DNA from: Myxococcus stipitatus
GTDB taxonomy: Bacteria > Myxococcota > Myxococcia > Myxococcales > Myxococcaceae
DNA length: 64,000 nucleotides
Assembly: GCF_037414475.1 (NCBI RefSeq)
Contig: NZ_CP147913.1
Span: 5,144,001-5,208,000 of the forward strand
Reading direction: 5' to 3'
Positions 19,478 through 29,230 of this stretch are shown piece by piece. Within the stretch, counting starts at the first letter, position 1, and each line of letters starts with the position of its first letter. Position numbers and translations under genes: made by a program. The notes under the pieces are model-generated. The model worked only from the letters and a program-made list of their open reading frames with translations, was not told the DNA's origin and searched no databases.

Positions 19478-21925
19478 TTGCCCATCCCGCTGGCTGACTT
19501 CCTCCTCCAGAACCGCGACGCCATCCTGGAGGCGTGGGAAGAACAGGTCCGCGCGCTCCCCGCCGCCCGGAGTCTCGACCGCCTCGCCCTGCGCGATGGC
19601 CTGCCCCATCTGCTCGACGGCATCGCGACCCTCATGCGCACGCCGCACGCGGAGCTTGCCTCGGGCCTGGGCGCCATCGGCGACCACCACGCCCTCGAGC
19701 GGCTCGGTGAGGGATTCGACCTGCGCCAGGTCGTCGCCGAATACCGCCTCCTGCGCTCCTGCGTCCTGAGCCTGTGGTCCTCCCGAGGTCACGCCACCGC
19801 CCGGCCCGAAGAAGAGCGCATCTTCCACGAGGCCATGGACGAAGCCGTCGCCGCGTCCGTCAGCCGCTACGCCCTCGCGCGCGAGCGCACCCTCCAGGCC
19901 CTCGACCGCATCAGCGCGGCGGCCCTCGGCAGCCCCGATGTCGCGGGCTTCCTGCCGCGATTGCTTCAAGTCCTCCGGGACACTATCGCCACCGTCGACG
20001 TGGCCGTCGTCCTGCTCCGCGAGGGCGAGGACCACCTGCGCGTCGAATGCGGCGTCGGCGAGGGCGTGGACTCAGGCGGCCGAGTCCACGTGGGCCATGG
20101 CTTCGCCGGCTCCATCGCCGCGTCACGCGAACCCGTCTGGGTCCGGGATGCACGCAAGGACCCCCGAGCCCACTCCGCCGTCGTGCGCACCTCCGACGTG
20201 CGCGCCCTCTACGGCGTCCCCCTGGTCCTCCATGGCGAGCTCATCGGCGTCGCCCTCATGGGCAGCCGCGGCAGCCGTGAGTACACCGAGGAAGACCTCC
20301 TCCTCTTCCGCGCCATCGCCGCCCGAGCCACCGCGCTCCTCGCCCAGGCCCAGGCCCACGAGCGCGAGCGGCAGGCCCGAGAGGACGCGGAGGCTTCACT
20401 CGCCCGGCTGCGCGAGAGCGAGGCCCACCTGCGCCGCTGGGAGGCGCTCTTCCTCCGCCTGGGCGTGGGCGTCGTCATCGTGTCCGCCAGGGACCACCAC
20501 ATCCTCGACGCCAACCCCGCCTACGCCCGCATGCATGGAGCCACCCCCGAGGAGCTCCGCGGCGCCTCGCTCGCGTCGACGCTCGCCCCCGAGGCCCGCG
20601 ACCAGGTCCCTCGCCACGCCGCCGAGGCCCTGGCGCACCCGTCCCACGAATTCGAATCCATCCACCTGCGCGCCGACGGCGGCCGCTTCCCCGTCTTCAC
20701 CCACATCACCGCGCTGCGAGACGACTCGGGACAGGTCTCCCGCTACGTGGCCACCGTGCTCGACATCACCCAGCGCCGCGCCATGGAAGAGGAGCGGCAG
20801 CGGCTGCACCAGGCCATCGAGGCGGAGCGCACCCAACTGGCCGCCGTGCTCGAGCAGCTCCCCGAGGGCGTCATCATCGCGGAGGCTCCGAGCGGCCGCT
20901 GGCTCCTCGCCAACCACCGCGTCTCCACGCTCACCGGCCGCGCCATCCCTCAGAGCTCCAGCGTGGACACCTTCACCCGCGCCTATGAAGCCTGTCACCC
21001 CGACAGCCAGCCCTATGCCCCCAAGGACTGGCCCCTGGCGCGCACGCTGCGCACCGGCGAGGTCGTGCAGGGCGAGGAGATGATGTTGAAGCACGAGGAC
21101 GGGCACACGCTCACGCTCCTCATCTCCAGCGCCCCCTTGCGCGACAAGGAGGGGAACATCATCGCGGGGGTCGCCACGCTCGCGGACATCACCGAGCTGC
21201 GGCGCGCCCAGGAGGCCACGCTCCAGTCGGCCCGCTTCGGCGAGCGGCTCATCGCCATCGTCAGCCACGATTTGCGCAACCCCCTCAATGCCATCCATCT
21301 GTCCACCACCCAGCTGCTGCACAGCGAGGCGCTCGCGGAGCGGGAGCGCCGGCTCGCCACGCGCATCGCCCGCTCCAGCGCCCGAATGACACGCATGATT
21401 CTGGAACTCCTCGACTTCACGCGCGGACGGCTGGGCGGAGGCATCCCCATCCAACGCGCGCCCGGAGACCTGCGCGCGGTGGTGCGCCAGGCCGTGGAGG
21501 AGCTGGAGGCCGCGTGGCCCGAGCGCACCCTGCGCGTCGTCGTGAACCCCGGCCACTACGAAGGCGTCTGGGACGCCGAGCGCCTGTTTCAAGTCGTCAG
21601 CAACCTGGGCGGCAACGCGCTCCAGTACAGCGCGCCGGAGGCCCCCGTCACGCTCATGCTGTCGGACCGCGCAGACACCGTCGTGCTCGACGTCCACAAC
21701 TCAGGCGAGCCCATTGCCCCAGAGGTGTTGCCGCGCCTGTTCGACCCGTTCCGCCGCGGGCGCGGAGCCAGCCAGGACAGCGGCATCAGCGGTGGATTGG
21801 GGTTGGGCCTCTACATCGTCGAACAAATCGTGACGGGCCACCAAGGCCGCATCGAGGTGACGTCCTCGGCGGCGGAGGGGACCCTGTTCCGGGTGAGTCT
21901 TCCTCGCGAGCCGACCTGGGCCTGA
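19478..21925 (+). CDS. multi-domain sensor histidine kinase (N-terminal RsbRD-like, GAF, two PAS, HisKA, HATPase)
   Basis: About 815 residues, soluble. Residues 1-125 form a helical domain like the RsbRD/globin-kin N terminus (ILEAWEEQVRALP). A GAF domain follows at about 150-300 (HVGHGFAGSIAASREPVWV), then two PAS domains at about 310-435 and 440-565. The HisKA box is VSHDLRNPLNAI with the phospho-accepting histidine near 597; the ATPase has NLGGNALQYS and GLGLGLYIVEQI. The start is a TTG at 19478 and is uncertain. No receiver domain is fused, but a single-domain receiver gene is convergent 11 bases downstream and is a candidate partner. The signal is unknown. Confidence 0.88.
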   Translation: MPIPLADFLLQNRDAILEAWEEQVRALPAARSLDRLALRDGLPHLLDGIATLMRTPHAELASGLGAIGDHHALERLGEGFDLRQVVAEYRLLRSCVLSLWSSRGHATARPEEERIFHEAMDEAVAASVSRYALARERTLQALDRISAAALGSPDVAGFLPRLLQVLRDTIATVDVAVVLLREGEDHLRVECGVGEGVDSGGRVHVGHGFAGSIAASREPVWVRDARKDPRAHSAVVRTSDVRALYGVPLVLHGELIGVALMGSRGSREYTEEDLLLFRAIAARATALLAQAQAHERERQAREDAEASLARLRESEAHLRRWEALFLRLGVGVVIVSARDHHILDANPAYARMHGATPEELRGASLASTLAPEARDQVPRHAAEALAHPSHEFESIHLRADGGRFPVFTHITALRDDSGQVSRYVATVLDITQRRAMEEERQRLHQAIEAERTQLAAVLEQLPEGVIIAEAPSGRWLLANHRVSTLTGRAIPQSSSVDTFTRAYEACHPDSQPYAPKDWPLARTLRTGEVVQGEEMMLKHEDGHTLTLLISSAPLRDKEGNIIAGVATLADITELRRAQEATLQSARFGERLIAIVSHDLRNPLNAIHLSTTQLLHSEALAERERRLATRIARSSARMTRMILELLDFTRGRLGGGIPIQRAPGDLRAVVRQAVEELEAAWPERTLRVVVNPGHYEGVWDAERLFQVVSNLGGNALQYSAPEAPVTLMLSDRADTVVLDVHNSGEPIAPEVLPRLFDPFRRGRGASQDSGISGGLGLGLYIVEQIVTGHQGRIEVTSSAAEGTLFRVSLPREPTWA

Positions 21926-21936
21926 GCCCCAGCCGC

Positions 21937-22308
21937 TCAGCGCGCCGCGCTCACCACGCGGGCCAACGTCGCTCGCAGCTCCCCCAGGTCCACCGGCTTG
22001 GGAACCGTGGCACGCACGCCCTCCGGGAGAGGCTGGCTGTTGCCCGCGCCGGACACCACCACCACGGGCAGCGCGCGCAGCTGGGCATCCTCGCGGACGT
22101 GGCGCATCAGCTCCCACCCGCTCATCACCGGCATCATCAGGTCGAGCACCACCGCGTCCGGGCGCGGCAGCCGGCGCAGCCGCTCCCACGCGGACTGGCC
22201 GTTGCCCGCCGTCTCCACGGCGAAGCCCTCCATCGTCAGGAACTCCTCCAGGAGCTCCCGGCTGTCCTCATGGTCCTCCACCAGGAGGACGAGACTTGGC
22301 GTGCACAT
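21937..22308 (-). CDS. single-domain response regulator (CheY-like receiver)
   Basis: 123 residues, only a receiver domain. Acidic pocket VEDHED, phospho-acceptor Asp in VVLDLMMP, and the conserved Lys in VPKPVD are present; there is no output domain. Such proteins act by protein-protein contact or in phosphorelays. It ends tail-to-tail with the large histidine kinase at 19478-21925. Confidence 0.9.
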   Translation of the reverse strand: MCTPSLVLLVEDHEDSRELLEEFLTMEGFAVETAGNGQSAWERLRRLPRPDAVVLDLMMPVMSGWELMRHVREDAQLRALPVVVVSGAGNSQPLPEGVRATVPKPVDLGELRATLARVVSAAR

Positions 22309-22427
22309 GGAGACTCAGCCTCGTACCGAAGTCGCAAGGCTGCCAGCCGCGCCGCGTCGAGACGTCCACCCAGAGACCTTCCCATTGTCGGGTGGCTCAC
22401 ACTTCGAGAACCTCCTGTGAGCGTTCC

Positions 22428-23567
22428 TCAGTTGGCGGGGTCCTCCTCCGGCAGCAGCCTGTCCTCCAGCACCTCCTCCGGAGACTCGCCCGCCTGGATG
22501 CGCAGCGCGGCGTATCTCAGGCCCGTCACCTCCGCGAGCGCCTCCTGCCGGCCGAACACATGCCCCGCGCGGCGCGCATACAGCCGCAGCGCCCGCGCCA
22601 GCTCCGCGCCCGTGCCGAAGCGCTCCTCCCGCTCCGGCGCCAGCGTGCCCCGGAGCAGCGGCTGGAAGGCCACGGGCACCGCGCGCAGCGCGTCCTCCAG
22701 GTCCTCGTGCCCGTACGCCCGAATCCGCCGCCGCAGCTCGCGCGCGGCCGCCATGCCCACGGCCTCCTGCATCGCCGCGTCCAACGCCGCCTCAGGCGTG
22801 GGCGCCGCGGACGGCAGCGCATGCTCGCGGCGCTGCCGGCGCTCGGCCTCGAAGCGGTCCGCGCCCTCGAACAGGTGCCGCCCCGTGAAGAGCTGCAGCA
22901 ACACCAACCCCAGGCTGAACAGGTCCGCGCGCCCATCCAGCGCCTGGCGCGCGACGTGCTCGGGCGCGGCGTAGGCCAGGCTCACCGGCGGCGCCGCGTG
23001 CTGCTCCTCGCCCGACAGCGCCGACGACGCGGCGCCGAAGTCGAGCAGCTTCACCGCGCCGTGCTCGGTGATGAGGATGTTGTGGGGCGACACGTCGCGG
23101 TGGACCACCCGCAGGGCGCGCCCCTCCTCGTCGGTGAGGGTGTGGGCGTGGTGGAGCGCCTCGGCGACCTCGGCGGCGACGTAGAGCGCGAAGCCCTCCG
23201 TGAAGGGGAGCTGTGAGCGCCCGGACGCCTCCAGCAGCGTGTCCAGCCGGTGGCCAGGGGTGTGCTCGAACACGAGCACCGGCGTGTCATCCGGACCCTT
23301 GAGGTGGTGCACGGAGGCGACGTTGGGGTGATGCAAGAGCGCGGTGAGGCGGCCTTCCTCCAGCAGCCGGTGCTCGGCGCCCGCGCTGTCCTGCAGCGGG
23401 CGCTTGATGACCGCGTAGCCGCAGAAGTCCGACTCGTAGCGGCGCCGGGCGAGCAGGAGCTCCCCATGGTGCGCGGCCCCCAGCGACTTGACGAGCTCAT
23501 ACGAGGCTCGGCCGGACCGCAGCAGCACTTGCGGTGGCGCGGAGGTGTCGAACGACGGCGGCGGCAT
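22428..23567 (-). CDS. eukaryotic-type Ser/Thr protein kinase
   Basis: About 379 residues. Kinase motifs in order: GYAVIKRP with the ATP-binding Lys, VVHRDVSPHNIL (catalytic loop; the HRD-V-S-P-H-N variant is common in myxobacteria), LLDFGAAS (DFG), and YAAPEHV (APE). The glycine-rich loop is weak (SLGAAHHGELL). There is no transmembrane segment; the C-terminal 120 residues are helical and of unknown role. The start at 23567 is set by a GAGGAG site; a longer frame upstream is less likely. Two small genes upstream on the same strand may share a transcript. Confidence 0.88.
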   Translation of the reverse strand: MPPPSFDTSAPPQVLLRSGRASYELVKSLGAAHHGELLLARRRYESDFCGYAVIKRPLQDSAGAEHRLLEEGRLTALLHHPNVASVHHLKGPDDTPVLVFEHTPGHRLDTLLEASGRSQLPFTEGFALYVAAEVAEALHHAHTLTDEEGRALRVVHRDVSPHNILITEHGAVKLLDFGAASSALSGEEQHAAPPVSLAYAAPEHVARQALDGRADLFSLGLVLLQLFTGRHLFEGADRFEAERRQRREHALPSAAPTPEAALDAAMQEAVGMAAARELRRRIRAYGHEDLEDALRAVPVAFQPLLRGTLAPEREERFGTGAELARALRLYARRAGHVFGRQEALAEVTGLRYAALRIQAGESPEEVLEDRLLPEEDPAN

Positions 23568-23682
23568 GGCGGCTCTCCTCGGATGGCCGAGGCCCCGCTG
23601 GGCCCGACGGCTCACTCCAGAAAGTATCCACGCCCGCTGGCCGGAAGTCACCTCATGGGTAGTGTGTGCTCCATCCACCTCC

Positions 23683-24240
23683 TCATGGCTCCGAGGTCGG
23701 TTTCAGCAGCCCGTCCTGCCGCGCGTACTCGCGCACCAGCTCCACTTCGTCCAACAGCCGCAGCGAGTCGGGAAAGACCTTCTCCGCGCGCTCGGCCAGG
23801 CGCAGCGCCTTCTCCAGCGACTCCTTCGTGCGCGCGTCGGACCAGCCGCGCAGCAGGCCCGCCCACGCCTGCTCGAGCGTCTTCAGGGACTTGCCCGCGC
23901 TCTCCTCCCAGAGCGTCGCCGCGTCGTCCTCGCGGCCCCGGACGACGTCCAGGAAGTAGCCCAGCTCCACGAGCGAGGAGGCGCTGCGGCGCGAGACGGA
24001 CACCGCCTGCTCCAAGAGCCGCTGCACCTCCGTGAAGGTCACCTCCGCGTCCACGCCGGGCTCGTCGGTGAGCTGGAGCAGCCGCGCCAGCTCCAGCAGC
24101 GCGGGCGTGAAGGTGGGGGCGTCCCGCGTCAGCTCGCGCAGCAGCCGCAGCTGCTCGGCGCTGGCGTGGTTGGCGTCTCCGGCCTCGCGTGCGGCGAGCA
24201 GGCGCTTCATCAGCTCAGCGGCGGTGGGGTGCCCGGACAT
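23683..24240 (-). CDS. helical (TPR-like) protein of unknown function
   Basis: 185 residues, almost entirely predicted helix with repeated A-L-L-E-L-A-type motifs (PALLELARLLQLTD, SLEKALRLAERAEKVFPDS) that suggest tetratricopeptide-like repeats. No signal peptide. It begins nine bases after the upstream lipoprotein gene and is followed 115 bases on by the Ser/Thr kinase gene, so a shared operon and a scaffold role are plausible but unproven. Confidence 0.6.
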   Translation of the reverse strand: MSGHPTAAELMKRLLAAREAGDANHASAEQLRLLRELTRDAPTFTPALLELARLLQLTDEPGVDAEVTFTEVQRLLEQAVSVSRRSASSLVELGYFLDVVRGREDDAATLWEESAGKSLKTLEQAWAGLLRGWSDARTKESLEKALRLAERAEKVFPDSLRLLDEVELVREYARQDGLLKPTSEP

Positions 24241-24249
24241 GGTGGCTCC

Positions 24250-24705
24250 TCAGTCTTCCAAGAGGCGCTTCTGTTCCTGGATGAGCTTCTTGGCCAGGTT
24301 GAGTTGGCTCTGCGTCGCGACGCTGAAGTCCTTCGTCTGCAACATCCGCCGTATCTCGAAGAGCGTGTGGTCCTTGAGCTGCGTCGGGAAGTTGTGCACG
24401 CGCGTGAGGCTGGCGGGGATGTCGCCCAGCCGCGTGTTGAGCGCGGAGATGCGCTCGGTGAGCCGCGTCGCGACCTCGCGGGAGATGAGCCCGCTGGCCG
24501 TCGCCTCCGCGATGAGCGCCTGGGCCTGGGTGAACTCGCCCCGCGCTATCAACGCGAGGATGCGCGCGTGCACGGAGCTGCCCTTCACCCGCGGCTCGTC
24601 CTCCGTTCCCGCCTCCGACGCGGGACGCAGGGCGGGCTCCGGATGGCCACAGCCGGCCGTCCAGACCGACAGCCAGCACGCGAGCAGGGCTCCACCGACG
24701 CGCAA
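24250..24705 (-). CDS. small helical lipoprotein, function unknown
   Basis: 151 residues. A short signal peptide ends in the lipobox WTAGC, after which a charged linker leads into a helical domain (IARGEFTQAQALIAEATASG). The start is a TTG at 24705, chosen because an AAGGGAGAA ribosome site sits at the right spacing and the signal peptide begins there. Nine bases separate it from the next gene, so the two are probably co-translated. Confidence 0.65.
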   Translation of the reverse strand: MRVGGALLACWLSVWTAGCGHPEPALRPASEAGTEDEPRVKGSSVHARILALIARGEFTQAQALIAEATASGLISREVATRLTERISALNTRLGDIPASLTRVHNFPTQLKDHTLFEIRRMLQTKDFSVATQSQLNLAKKLIQEQKRLLED

Positions 24706-25042
24706 GGTTTTCTCCCTTGAACAGTTTTATGGCTATGTCTTGATTTTCAGCTTTCAGGATGGGAGGTGTCAAGCGTACGAGTCCTGGGGCGGCGGACCTG
24801 GGAGGATGACCCCACCCGGCGTGAAAGGTCCAGTAGCAAACGATGAACCCAGGAGGTCTCAAAGCCCGTCCGTTCCCTGGGGAGTGGGGCCGGAGGGCCC
24901 AAGCGGAGGGGTGGGGCCGAGGCGTGTGGTGGTGGGTAGGACGCGCAAGGGCGTCAGGCCCGGAGACTACCCGCCGTATCGGTATTTCGCCGGATGACGT
25001 GCTGGGTTATAAGTCCAGCCGGACACGTGTCCGAGGAGGCCT
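24706..25042. other. divergent intergenic region, no gene seen
   Basis: A 337-base gap between the leftward lipoprotein and the rightward XRE regulator. The left side is comparatively A/T-rich (about 24715-24760), which suits a promoter for the lipoprotein gene. I see no RNA gene or repeat. Confidence 0.4.
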
Positions 25043-25558
25043 GTGCCAGTGCAGGCCCTGGTCTCGGGCCGTACTCAGAAGGTTGACGCGGTGAAGACCC
25101 ACCCTGAAGGTTCCGCCTCCACCCGCAAGTCGTCCCGAGTCCGGCCGAGGCGTGCCAGCGACCGCGCCCGGCTGTCGCGTCAGCAGTTGGAGCGTCGCCT
25201 GGCGCTGAGTGTCGGCGAGGAGGCGCGGTCGGCGCGGATGCGCGCGGGGCTGACGCAGGCGGATGTGGCCGAGCGCATCGGCATCGCGGCGGAGGTGTAC
25301 GGGCGGATGGAGCGCGGGAAGATGATGCCCAGCGTGCCCACGCTGTTCCGGCTGTGTCTGGCGTTGCACCTGTCCGCGGACGTGGGGATGGGGCTGGTGA
25401 CGGCGGCCTCGGTGGGGGCGGCGCTGTGGGAAGAGGACTCGCGTGAGAAGGACCACCTGCCGGAGATGCGGCGGCTGCTGCGCACGCTGCGCCGCATGTC
25501 CCGGGGCCAGCTCAAGCTGGTGAATCAGGTCGCCGCCGCCATCCTCCCGCAGCGCTGA
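25043..25558 (+). CDS. XRE-family helix-turn-helix transcriptional regulator
   Basis: Up to 171 residues. A Cro/C1-type HTH lies at about 57-115: EEARSARMRAGLTQADVAER, then IGIAAEVYGRMERGKMMPS. The flanks are basic and likely disordered at the N terminus; a helical C-terminal tail (RRLLRTLRRMSRGQLKLV) may mediate dimerisation. The start is uncertain: GTG at 25043 is only three bases from an AGGAGG, GTG at 25049 has better spacing, and a GTG at 25091 is also possible. Confidence 0.75.
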   Translation: MPVQALVSGRTQKVDAVKTHPEGSASTRKSSRVRPRRASDRARLSRQQLERRLALSVGEEARSARMRAGLTQADVAERIGIAAEVYGRMERGKMMPSVPTLFRLCLALHLSADVGMGLVTAASVGAALWEEDSREKDHLPEMRRLLRTLRRMSRGQLKLVNQVAAAILPQR

Positions 25559-25580
25559 GCACGCGCGGGGGCCTGGGCGT

Positions 25581-25835
25581 CTAGCGGGTGGGAAGGCAGA
25601 GCGTGTCCGGTGGACACTTCTCGGTGGAGTCGGTTCCGGGCCGCAGGGAGTCGGAGGCCCGCGAGGCCTCCTCCCGTGGACCCACGGACTGTTCCGCGGT
25701 GAGCGTGTCCTGTGGCGCGGCCGTGTCATCGCCGATGGAGGGCAGGAAGGCCAGCGCCACGGCCAGGAGCAGCAGCGCGAACAGCAACTGGAGCAGGCGC
25801 CAGCGCACGACGTGGATGCTCGGAGGGGCGATCAT
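25581..25835 (-). CDS. small single-pass membrane protein, unknown
   Basis: About 84 residues with one strong transmembrane helix (LLQLLFALLLLAVALAFL) near the N terminus and a polar, Thr/Ser/Glu-rich tail ending PPDTLCLPTR. The ATG at 25835 follows a GGAAGAGG site. I do not recognise the family. Confidence 0.5.
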   Translation of the reverse strand: MIAPPSIHVVRWRLLQLLFALLLLAVALAFLPSIGDDTAAPQDTLTAEQSVGPREEASRASDSLRPGTDSTEKCPPDTLCLPTR

Positions 25836-26201
25836 CCCACGCCTCTTCCTGTGCGGGTGGGAACGGGGAGGCTCTGCCCCGCGGGAGGCGGGACAGGGGC
25901 AGGAGGTGGCGGCGGGCGGACGATGGGCGTCGGCCGGCACCGGGAAAGGGACAGACTCGGATTCATGACGCGAGGCTCCAGGGTGCGGGGAAATTGGTGA
26001 GCCCTCGTGCGCATGTCCTCCCTCCCTCGGAGACAAGAGCCTTGTCGGGTCCTCGACGGGAGGGTTTCCTCGCGTTCACCAGGGGACGGTGGGCTCGTCC
26101 CGCCGGTTGCTCTTGCTGTCAGGACGACGGCTTCCAGCCGGGCCGCTTGTCTCCCCGCCGCGTCCCTGGCGTCATGCGGCCCGGAGCCACGCGGGAAGCC
26201 A
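25836..26201. other. divergent intergenic region, no gene seen
   Basis: 366 bases between the small membrane protein and the TonB-dependent receptor. The receptor frame is open from 26007, but residues encoded there do not look like an exported protein N terminus, so I treat this part as upstream region carrying the receptor promoter. Confidence 0.35.
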
Positions 26202-29024
26202 GTGACGGACACGAGTCGGGGACAGCGACGGCGAGGACTCGGGCTTCGCGCACTCCAGGGGCCGTGGCCGCTGGTGCTGCTGTTGCTTCCGGTGTTCGTC
26301 GCTCGGGCGCGGGCTGCGTCCAGCGGAGACGGGGGAGTCCCCGACGCGGGCCTGGTGGCGGTGGAGGCGCGCCTGGAGCGCACCGACGCGGGCTGGGCGG
26401 TGGAGGGCCTCCCGCCGGATGCTGGCGTGGCGGAGCCCCTCTTCGTCCCGCCTTCGCTGGCGCAAGACGCGCCCGCGCCGTATCCGCCGGAGCTCGCACC
26501 CGAGCGCGTCGCCGGTGTCGTCCAGTTGGAGTTGTGGATTGACGAAGCGGGGGAGGTGGAGACCGCGACGCTGGTGCGAGGGGTCCACCCGCTGCTGGAC
26601 ACGGCCGCGCTGCACGCCGCGCCGTCGCTGCGCTTCACCCCCGCGACGTTGGATGGCCAACCGGTGGCGGTGCGCCTGGGCTTCGAGTACCGCTTCGAGG
26701 CCCCCGCCGTCGTCTCCGGCGCGACCCCCGAAGGCCCCGTCACGCTGCGGGGCCTGGTGCGCACCAAGGGCAACCGCCGGCCCATCGTCGGCGCCACGCT
26801 GGTGTCCGACAGCGCTCCGGATGCCCCCGTGCAGACGGACGTGGAGGGCCGCTTCGAGGCGCGCTGGCCCCCGGGCGGTCAGCGCGTGCGGGTGATGGCG
26901 CCCGGCCACAAGCCCGGAGTCTTCCTGGAGGCGCTCCAGACGCGCGAGGCGTTGGAGGTCGTCTACGGACTGGAGCCCCTGGTCATCAATCCGTACGAGA
27001 CGGTGGTGCGGGGGGACCGCGAGCGCACGGAGGTCAGCCGCGTCACGCTCCACGACGCGGAGCTGCGCGAGGTGCCCGGCACGATGGGGGACCCGTTCCG
27101 CGTCATCATGCTGTTGCCCGGCGTGGGCAGCATGTTGTCCGGCGTGGCCTACCCGGTGGTGCGCGGCAGCCAGCCCGCGGCCACGGGCTACTTCCTGGAT
27201 GGCATCCGGGTCCCCATCCTCTTCCACCTGTTCCTGGGCCCGGCCGTCATCCACCCGGACTTCATCGACGCCATCGACTTCTTCCCGGGCTCACCGCCGC
27301 CCCGGTATGGGCGGCTGTTGGGCGGCGCGATTGAAGGCAGGCTCAGCAAGCCCCGCGACGACCGCGTCCACGGCAGCGCGTACGCGGACCTCATCAACGC
27401 GGGCTTCTTCCTGGAGACGCCGTTCAAGTCCTCCGGCACCAACGTCAGCCTCGCGGGCCGCTATTCCTATACGCCGTGGCTCATCGCGCTCGCGGCCAAC
27501 CAGCTCCAGGACCCGCCAGCGCCCGGACGCCTCAACCCCAAGGTGGTGCTCGACTTCTGGGACTACCAGCTGCGCGTGGAGCAGGACGTGGGGCAGGGCA
27601 AGCTGCGGTTGTTTGCCTTTGGCTCGTCGGACACCTTCGGCTCCAAGGCCCAGGACGAGTTCGGGGAGACAGGGCTCCAATCCATCATGTTCCACCGCGT
27701 GGACCTGAGGCACCGCCACCCGGTGGGCGGCGGCGAGCTGGAGCTGGGCGCGACGTGGGGGCTGGACCGCTTCGCCGTCGCCAGCAGCAACCCGCCCGAC
27801 GAGGCCACCTCCGTCCACATCGACCAGGGCACGTGGGCCGCGCGCGTGGGCTACACCCGGCCGTTGGACCGCGACGTGACGCTGCGGCTGGGCGGCGACG
27901 TGGACCACAAGCGCGCCGTCGTCGACTTCTACGAGCGGACCCCCGACGAGGAGACCGCCGAGCTGGCCCCGGTGGCGCTGGCCACCCTCCTGGGCGCGTG
28001 GGCGGAGCTGGTGTGGCAGCCCACGCCCAAGTGGTCCGTGGTGCCGGGGCTGCGCGTGGACAACTACCACCTGTCCCCGGGCATCGACCGGACGGCGGTG
28101 GAGCCCCGGCTCATGCTGCGCCACCAGCTCACGGACACGGTGGTGCTCAAGGGCTCCGCGGGCCTGTTCCACCAGCCGCCCACGTCCCTCATCAGCCTGC
28201 CCGTGGTGGACGTGGGGAGCCTCTTCCTCGGGCTCCAGCAGGGCGCGCAGTTCTCGCTGGGCGCGGAGTGGAAGGCGCTCCAGGGCCTGGACGTGGGGCT
28301 GGACGTGTACGTCAACCCGCTGGTCCGCACGATTGAGCTCACGCCCTTCTCCGACGAGGGCCTGGTGGATGACCCCAGCCCGCTGCCCGACTCCGGAGGG
28401 AACCCGGGCATCCCGGACCGGGATGACTTGAACCTGCCGGACTTCAGCAGCCGGGGCCTGGCCTATGGCCTGGAGCTGCTCGTCCGCCATCCGCTGGGCG
28501 ACAACTGGTTCGGCTGGGTCTCCTATACGTTGCAGCGCAGCGTCCGCCGCACGCGCTTCTACCGGTACGACGTGGAGGGCAACGCGCAGGGCGAGTCCGT
28601 GGCGAACCTGCCCTTCGCCTTCGACCAGACCCACGTGCTCAACCTGGTGCTCAGCTACAAGTTCGCCAACAGCGTCAGCCTGGGCGGCGTGCTGCACTTC
28701 AACACGGGGCGCCCCGAGTACGGCACGCTGGGCACGCAGACCCACCGCGCGGGGATGGACAGCTCCGGCCGCGCCTCGTGGGTGAAGGTGGACCGGGACG
28801 CGGTGGACCGGCTGCCGCCCTTCTTCCGCTTCGACATGCGCCTGTCCAAGTCGTGGGTGTACGAGACGTTCAGCCTGGAGGCGTACCTGGACATGCTCAA
28901 CGTCACCATCAGCCGGGAGACGGTGAGCTTCGACTACGAAGGCGGCGGGGGTCGTCCCCTCTCCAAGAAGGCGGTGGGGCTGCCCATCGTCCTGCCCATC
29001 CTCGGGGTGAAGGGGCGATACTGA
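26202..29024 (+). CDS. TonB-dependent outer-membrane receptor with N-terminal TonB-like domain
   Basis: About 940 residues. A signal peptide (WPLVLLLLPVFVARARA) is followed at about 93-170 by a domain that looks like the TonB/energy-transducer C-terminal domain (VAGVVQLELWIDEAGEVE, then LHAAPSLRFTPATLDGQPV). Next come a carboxypeptidase-regulatory-like domain (GLVRTKGNRRPIVGATL), a plug (DPFRVIMLLPGVGS, PVVRGSQPAATGYFLDGIR) and a barrel that continues to the C terminus. The receptor imports a large ligand using proton motive force; ligand unknown. The start is taken at GTG 26202 just before the signal peptide, since upstream in-frame sequence has no coding character. Confidence 0.85.
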   Translation: MTDTSRGQRRRGLGLRALQGPWPLVLLLLPVFVARARAASSGDGGVPDAGLVAVEARLERTDAGWAVEGLPPDAGVAEPLFVPPSLAQDAPAPYPPELAPERVAGVVQLELWIDEAGEVETATLVRGVHPLLDTAALHAAPSLRFTPATLDGQPVAVRLGFEYRFEAPAVVSGATPEGPVTLRGLVRTKGNRRPIVGATLVSDSAPDAPVQTDVEGRFEARWPPGGQRVRVMAPGHKPGVFLEALQTREALEVVYGLEPLVINPYETVVRGDRERTEVSRVTLHDAELREVPGTMGDPFRVIMLLPGVGSMLSGVAYPVVRGSQPAATGYFLDGIRVPILFHLFLGPAVIHPDFIDAIDFFPGSPPPRYGRLLGGAIEGRLSKPRDDRVHGSAYADLINAGFFLETPFKSSGTNVSLAGRYSYTPWLIALAANQLQDPPAPGRLNPKVVLDFWDYQLRVEQDVGQGKLRLFAFGSSDTFGSKAQDEFGETGLQSIMFHRVDLRHRHPVGGGELELGATWGLDRFAVASSNPPDEATSVHIDQGTWAARVGYTRPLDRDVTLRLGGDVDHKRAVVDFYERTPDEETAELAPVALATLLGAWAELVWQPTPKWSVVPGLRVDNYHLSPGIDRTAVEPRLMLRHQLTDTVVLKGSAGLFHQPPTSLISLPVVDVGSLFLGLQQGAQFSLGAEWKALQGLDVGLDVYVNPLVRTIELTPFSDEGLVDDPSPLPDSGGNPGIPDRDDLNLPDFSSRGLAYGLELLVRHPLGDNWFGWVSYTLQRSVRRTRFYRYDVEGNAQGESVANLPFAFDQTHVLNLVLSYKFANSVSLGGVLHFNTGRPEYGTLGTQTHRAGMDSSGRASWVKVDRDAVDRLPPFFRFDMRLSKSWVYETFSLEAYLDMLNVTISRETVSFDYEGGGGRPLSKKAVGLPIVLPILGVKGRY

Positions 29025-29043
29025 ACCGCGCGAGTGATGGATA

Positions 29044-29091
29044 GCGCACGCTTGGCGCCCATCCCCGTGTCGGTCCGCGCCAAGGATGCGC
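29044..29091 (+). terminator. possible hairpin terminator after the TonB-dependent receptor
   Basis: CTTGGCGC (29051-29058) pairs with GCGCCAAG (29077-29084), and flanking GCGCA and TGCGC extend the stem across a 2x2 internal loop; the loop is 18 bases. There is no T-tract, as is common in this GC-rich background, so termination is inferred. Confidence 0.35.
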
Positions 29092-29230
29092 CTGAGACGG
29101 TGTAATTCCCCCGTGACGTGTGTTGCTGGAAGTCAGTCCACCCTCGGGTCGGATGGACACGCTTGGCTTCCCACGGTGGACCGCGCGACCTCCAGGTGGA
29201 CTCCTCATGTCCCACGAAGGGAATGTGACA

